From Aralia elata (lineage: Eukaryota; Streptophyta; Magnoliopsida; Apiales; Araliaceae): a stretch of 64,000 nt of DNA. The notes below the pieces were generated by a model. The model ran no database searches. It saw only the letters and a list, made by a program, of their open reading frames with translations, and was not told the origin of the DNA. The stretch is from NCBI GenBank assembly GCA_034770075.1, contig CM068380.1:31930005-31994004 (forward strand). Reading direction: 5' to 3'. Both the position numbers and the translations under genes were made by a program. Positions 59,674-64,000 of this stretch are shown here, one piece after another; position 1 is the stretch's first letter; the number at the start of each line of letters is the position of its first letter.

Positions 59674-60888
59674 CTACTCGTCATCACTGCCATTAGCAGC
59701 ATCATCATCATCGGCATCAGGAGGCGAGTCAGGTGGTGGGTAAATAGAAAGAGGAGGAGCTGGTGGAAACTGAAATGGCCCTGCCAAAGGATTCAACCGC
59801 TCAAACATATCCGCCAACACTGTAGAACAAGTAACATTGTAAGCATAGATCTCTGCTTGGCGTTGAGCAAGTCGACTCTGCTGACGAGTCATGCAATCAA
59901 AACCCCTCTGAATATGGCCTGCCACTAAGTCTATCTGTCTAGTATGGTGCCTGAGGTCCTGACGGATAGTCTCAACTACATTGGGGGCTTGAACCGGATC
60001 CTCAACAGGTGGTGGCGGCTCCTACGGCTGCTGCTGTGGTATAATGAAGCCTAAGCCCCTCGGATGCGATTCACCTCCACCCCATACTCTGTACCGTACC
60101 ATCGCAGCATGATCAATTGGAGGCAATGGGGCCTACATTAGTGCATCCTTATCCAACTGGACCCCAGCACGACGACACAAATCGGTGATCAATGAAGGAT
60201 GAGGTAATCCACCTGTGGTGCTACCCTCAAGCTCGTGCACAATAGATTCATGAATTACTTCCCCAACATCCACTGTCTTTCCTGTGGCTATGCAAAATAA
60301 TAGGGCCGTCCGCTGATTAATCACATCACTCATATGACGACACGACATCAACTTGGCACAAATAAAAGCATGCCATGCTTTACCATATCTGCTCAACATG
60401 GATGAAGGGAAGTGCACAGCTTCTTGTTGGTCAGTCAACTTCCATTCTGTTCCTGGCTTACAGAGGGTTGCTATGATCTCAGAATAGTCCAAATCCTGTT
60501 GCATGTATTTTGTATATCCATCACTGTGAATCTTTTGCAACCCATAATACGCGTTGATTGCTTTTCGCCCCACGTTTACTTCCTTACCATGAACCATCAC
60601 CAGATTCCCATTAGCTTCTTTAGTATTGGCATAAAATTCCTTTACAATTTCAACTGTAGCTGGCTCAGGTTGCGCTGTGAATGTCATCCAATTTCGGTTG
60701 CGTATCATGTGAGCTAATTCCCCATCTACCCGCTCAATCGGTAACAACCCGCGCTCAGGAATTAGGGACTTCCCTGACGACCAGTTTTTATACATGTCAT
60801 ACACTTGAGGGCTAACAAACTTTTTCTTATCATACTTAACAGCAGCTGACGAACCTGAGCTTTCCCCTCTATGTCTTTTAGGAGCTAT
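59674..60888 (-). pseudogene. Element D' ORF2, full length but start lost
   Basis: The frame spans 405 codons and gives the most complete view of this protein: basic Ser-rich N-terminus, KNWSSGKSLIPERGLLPIER, FYANTKEANGNLVMVHGKEV, SEIIATLC, a Gln/Pro-rich part, and an acidic end PPDADDDDAANGSDDE. The start ATG has become ATA at 60886-60888. Two CAG codons have become TAG (near 60131 and 60024). No membrane segment is visible, so it does not look like an envelope protein. I link it to the plant-transposon-protein domain family from memory only. Confidence 0.65.
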
Positions 60889-61896
60889 GAGTGATCACTT
60901 AAGCACAATCATAACCCAAAACAACTCAAAACCTCGTTGGGGCAAACTGTCGAACACTTGGTAGGCACACTTTAAAAACCCTTGGACAATGTTTTCCCCA
61001 AACTTAGAATAACCCAATCTTGCCACAATGTAATCTTCCACAAATCGTAAACATATAGATAAAAAATTGAAGCTTTAACCCAATCCCAATTGAGCCAACA
61101 CAAACTCAATTGGGTTCACAATCAAAACTAAGAACTTTCTCCAAATACTAGCAATTCAATCTCTAGCCAACAATTTCAAGTTCTAATTGCTCAATAATGT
61201 AAAACTTACTTGAAATTGAAAGTACCCATATGTAGAATCTTCAATCCTTTAAGGCTATGAGAAGAAAATTCCTTGATTGCAAAAGATGTAGTGCCGGCAA
61301 TAGACTTAAGTGTGGGTGACGATTTGTTGGTGTTTGGGTGGGAGGAAGTAGCTGCAATCAGCAACAATGGAGAAAGCGGCGGCTTGAAGTGGCTAGGAGA
61401 AGAAGAAAAACTGGACTTTTGGTGTGGTGCCCTCCTTTTGCCCGATTTAGGTTTTAAACCCTTTTTTTTTCAATTCGCCTGTTAAGCGCTGCTGGCGCTG
61501 GCATTTGTATAGAGTTGGGCGCTGACAGCGCTACCGTGCAGTGTCGAAGCTCCAGCCAAGCACCTAGAGCGCTGTTATTTGTGAAGGAAGAGCGCTGACA
61601 GCACTATGCTACAGTAGCAGGGCGTTGGGGCTGGCACTGCAGGCGCTGACAATATGCATGGTCGAGCGCTTCCAGCGCTGAGTGGCAGTAACGAGAGCTT
61701 GAGGTAGCGCCTCAGGCGCTGAAGTTGCACATGTTGGAGCGCTTCAAGCGCTTGAGCCTTTAGTTAGCCAAATTTTTGTCCAGTTTAAGCTTCTACCTGC
61801 ACACACATCAACCCAAAATCCAAAATTAGTTGCAAATCTCTTTTTTTTTAAAACAAAATAATTGAATAAACAAAAGAAAAATAGAAAATTAAAACG
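60889..61896 (-). other. D' spacer between integrase and ORF2
   Basis: Same plan as 19109-20116, with the AGCGC/GCGCT palindrome patch at about 61480-61755 and the same donor-like CAAGTAAGT near 61205. Confidence 0.5.
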
Positions 61897-61912
61897 CTGG
61901 GTTGCCTCCCAA
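61897..61912 (-). promoter_or_regulatory. Post-pol stem-loop of D'
   Basis: Minus strand TTGGG-AGGCAA-CCCAG; the outer pair is now a T-G wobble. Confidence 0.55.
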
Positions 61913-61955
61913 ATAGTGCTAAGTTATAGTCAATTAGCTTGACTGTCTCTGAATC

Positions 61956-63220
61956 TCATGTCTAAGAAAGGATTAAGGTGACTTTCTGTCTGTCCACCTC
62001 ATCCCCAAAGTAATGCTTCATCCTCTGGCCATTCACTTTGAACGTCTGGTCCGGGAATTTATCATACACTTCAATCGCACCATGCGGAAAGACTGTCTTC
62101 ACTTGAATGGTCCTGACCATCTTGATTTCAGCTTCCCGGGAAAAAGTTTAAGTCTGGAGTTGAAAAGTAAAACCATTTGACCCGGTTTAAATGTTCTTTC
62201 TATGATCTTGCGATCATGCCATTTTTTCACCTTTTCCTTGTACAGCTTCGAGTTTTCATATGCCCGGAGTCGAAATTCATCCAACTCATTGATCTGGAGT
62301 AAGCGCTTCTCCCCTGCAGCTGTCGAATCAAAGTTCAACTTCCGAATTGCCCAATATGCCTTATGCTCTAGCTCCATAGGGAGATGACAAGCTTTTCCAT
62401 AAACCAGCTAAAACGGTGACATGCCCAACGGAGTTTTGTAGGCAGTCCTATATGCCCACACAACATCATCCAGCTTTAGAGACCAATCCTTCCTCGTCCG
62501 ATTCATAATTTTTTCGAGGATTCTTTTGACTTCCCGATTGGATACTTCAGCTTGGCCATTTGTTTGTGGGTGATAAGCTGTAGCAATATGATGATTCACC
62601 CCATACTTAGCCAACAAAGCTGTAAACTATCTGTTGCAAAAGTGCGTACCTTCATCACTAATAATGGCCCTCGGAGTCCCAAATCTAGTGAAAATGCTTC
62701 GATGCAAAAACTTGAGAACTACCTTGGAATCATTCGTCGAGAGCGCTGCCACTTCTACCCATTTCAACACATAGTCAACTGCTAGTAAGATGTAGAGATT
62801 ACCGCACGAAGACACAAAAGGGCCCATGAAATCAATCCCCCATACGTCAAAAACTTTCACTTCGAGGATTGTATTCAAAGGCATTTCATTCCTCTTTGAA
62901 ATATTACCCACTCTCTGACATCTATCACACCGCTGGACAAAACTGTAAGCATCCTTAAAGATTGTCGGCCAGTAGAATCCTGCTTGTAGTACTCTAGCCG
63001 CTGTTCTCTCTCCTCCATAGTGACCTCCATATACAGAAGAATGGCAATCCTGTAAAATCCCCTCGGTCTCACTGTATGGGATACACCTTCTTATCATTTG
63101 ATTCGCATACTGTTTAAACAAATACGACTCATCCCATATATACCATTTAACATCATGCAAGAACTTTTTCTTTTGGTGCCCCACCAAGTCAGAAGGTATC
63201 ATCTTACTCACCAACTAATT
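61956..63220 (-). pseudogene. Element D' integrase, broken
   Basis: The zinc-binding part is readable: HSSVYGGHYGGER and CDRCQRVGNISKRNE, then GIDFMGPF, YHPQTNGQAEVSNREVK and the C-terminal FNSRLKLFPGK. Two CAG-to-TAG stops lie near 62625 and 62406, and one base is missing near 62105. A GAG-to-TAG stop comes two codons before the family stop near 61964. Between 62627 and 63214 the frame is open for 195 codons, where D is frameshifted. Confidence 0.87.
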
Positions 63221-64000
63221 TGCGTAGTCTGCAAACCATGGCACCTCCCCTTGCACCACAAACAACTGCTCATCCGGAAAGGATTCATTAATTGCAACTT
63301 TGTCGTCTATCTCCCTTTTCGAATTCTCTAGTCGAGACAAGTGGTCTGCCACTTGGTTTTCGGTACCCTTCCTGTCCTTGATCTCCAAATCAAACTTTTA
63401 CAATAATAAAATCCACCTGATCAACCTGGGATTTGCATCCTTCTTTGCCACTAAATGTCAGATTGCCGAGTGATCCGTGTACATTATCACTTTTGTGCCT
63501 ATCAGATATGACCGAAATTTATCGAAGGCATAGACCACTGCCAATAACTCTTTTTCTGTGGTGGTATAATTTAACTGTGCATCCGTAAGGGTCTTGCTGG
63601 CATAGTATATCACATGAAATATCTTCTCCTTCCTCTGCCCCAAAACAGCCCCTACTGCGTAATCACTGGCATCACACATCAGCTCAAACGACAATGCCTA
63701 ATCTGGTGTTGTGATAACTGGCGCTGAAGTTAATTTCCTCTTTAAGTGCTCAAATGCCCTCATGCAAGCCTCGTTGAAGTTAAACTGTGCATCCTTCTCC
63801 AATAAACTGCACAATGGTTTAGTTATCTTGGAGAAGTCCTTGATGAATCTGCGGTAGAAGCCTGCATGTCCAAGAAAACTGCGGACACCTTTTACTGAAG
63901 TAGGTGGAGGTAGGTTCTCAATAGTTTCCAGCTTTGCCCTGTCCACCTCAATTCCTTTCTTCGAAACTTTGTGTCCCAGTATAACTCCTTCTTGTACCAT
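63221..64000 (-). pseudogene. Element D' RT C-terminus and RNase H, partial
   Basis: From the window edge: MVQEGVILGHKVSKKGIEVD, SFLGHAGFYRRFIKDFSK, then RNase H FELMCDASDYAVGAVLGQ and YLIGTKVIMYTDHSAI. Stops are near 63697 (TGG to TAG), 63460 (CGA to TGA), 63400 (CAA to TAA) and 63214 (TAT to TAG). It keeps the 7 bp near 63499 that D has lost. The RT active site lies beyond the window. Confidence 0.88.

Larger units (their letters stand above)
57211..64000 (-). mobile_element. Element D': duplicate of D, runs off the window end
   Basis: Same family, orientation, insertion point and flanking CGAGG as D. It includes the 3' LTR, untranslated region, ORF2, spacer, integrase and part of RT. It holds 149 bp lost from ORF2 of D, so it is not a late copy of the present D sequence. 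Confidence 0.93.

Noticed and set aside
57211..64000. D' as an independent insertion of the same family
   Set aside because: It has the same insertion codon, CGAGG and orientation and shares 3'-LTR-specific variants with D. Duplication explains this better.

Overview
The window is plant nuclear DNA, probably from a eudicot, made almost wholly of LTR retrotransposons of the Ty3/gypsy superfamily stacked inside one another. I find no host gene, no tRNA or rRNA gene, no CRISPR array and nothing bacterial. The plant origin rests on the element types: Tekay/Del-like chromoviruses with an initiator-tRNA-Met primer site, Athila-like elements with a TGGCGCCGTTGCC primer site, a Tat/Ogre-like fragment, and AT-rich LTRs of 1.3 to 4.2 kb. 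The species cannot be told from the sequence alone.

Layout. Positions 1-6466 are element I, a non-coding gypsy derivative whose 5' LTR is cut by the window start. Positions 6467-11740 are a mosaic of debris: a degenerate ~21-bp minisatellite, an unassigned 1.4-kb stretch, a Tat/Ogre-like integrase tail with a probable LTR and primer site, and two LTR ends. From 11741 to the window end lies element B, a Tekay-like chromovirus on the plus strand. Its 5' LTR is 11741-14949, its gag-pol is at 27784-32332, and its next LTR starts at 32382. B's leader ORF is interrupted by element D (15583-27091, minus strand, Athila-like, 5-bp target duplication CGAGG). B's second LTR is interrupted by element C (34967-55880, plus strand, Tekay-like with 4.2-kb LTRs, target duplication GCTTA). 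C's 3' LTR is interrupted by element E (46082-52534, plus strand, short Athila-derived element, target duplication GGTAA). The three target duplications are perfect and fix the nesting order.

After B's second LTR ends at 56544 a new primer site and a second copy of B's leader begin. That copy holds the same Athila-like insertion at the same CGAGG site (D', 57211 to the window end). The B locus with D inside it has therefore been tandemly duplicated, most simply by unequal recombination between LTRs.

State of the genes. C is closest to intact: one 19-bp deletion and two stops in gag-pol. B, D and D' carry many stops, mostly C-to-T or G-to-A changes as expected from methylated silent repeats. 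E is different: its LTRs are almost identical and it keeps one open 358-codon ORF made of the Gag tail and a protease remnant, so it looks like a recently mobile non-autonomous element.

The most interesting signal is structural. Every complete 3' end in the window, in both the Tekay-like and the Athila-like lineages, has a short stem-loop with loop AGGA or GGGA just upstream of the polypurine tract. Stem sequences differ between lineages but the pairing is kept. The Athila-like elements add a second hairpin plus polypurine module about 1 kb upstream, a covarying hairpin after pol, and a GCGT-AAA-ACGC palindrome. All structures and counts here were read by eye.
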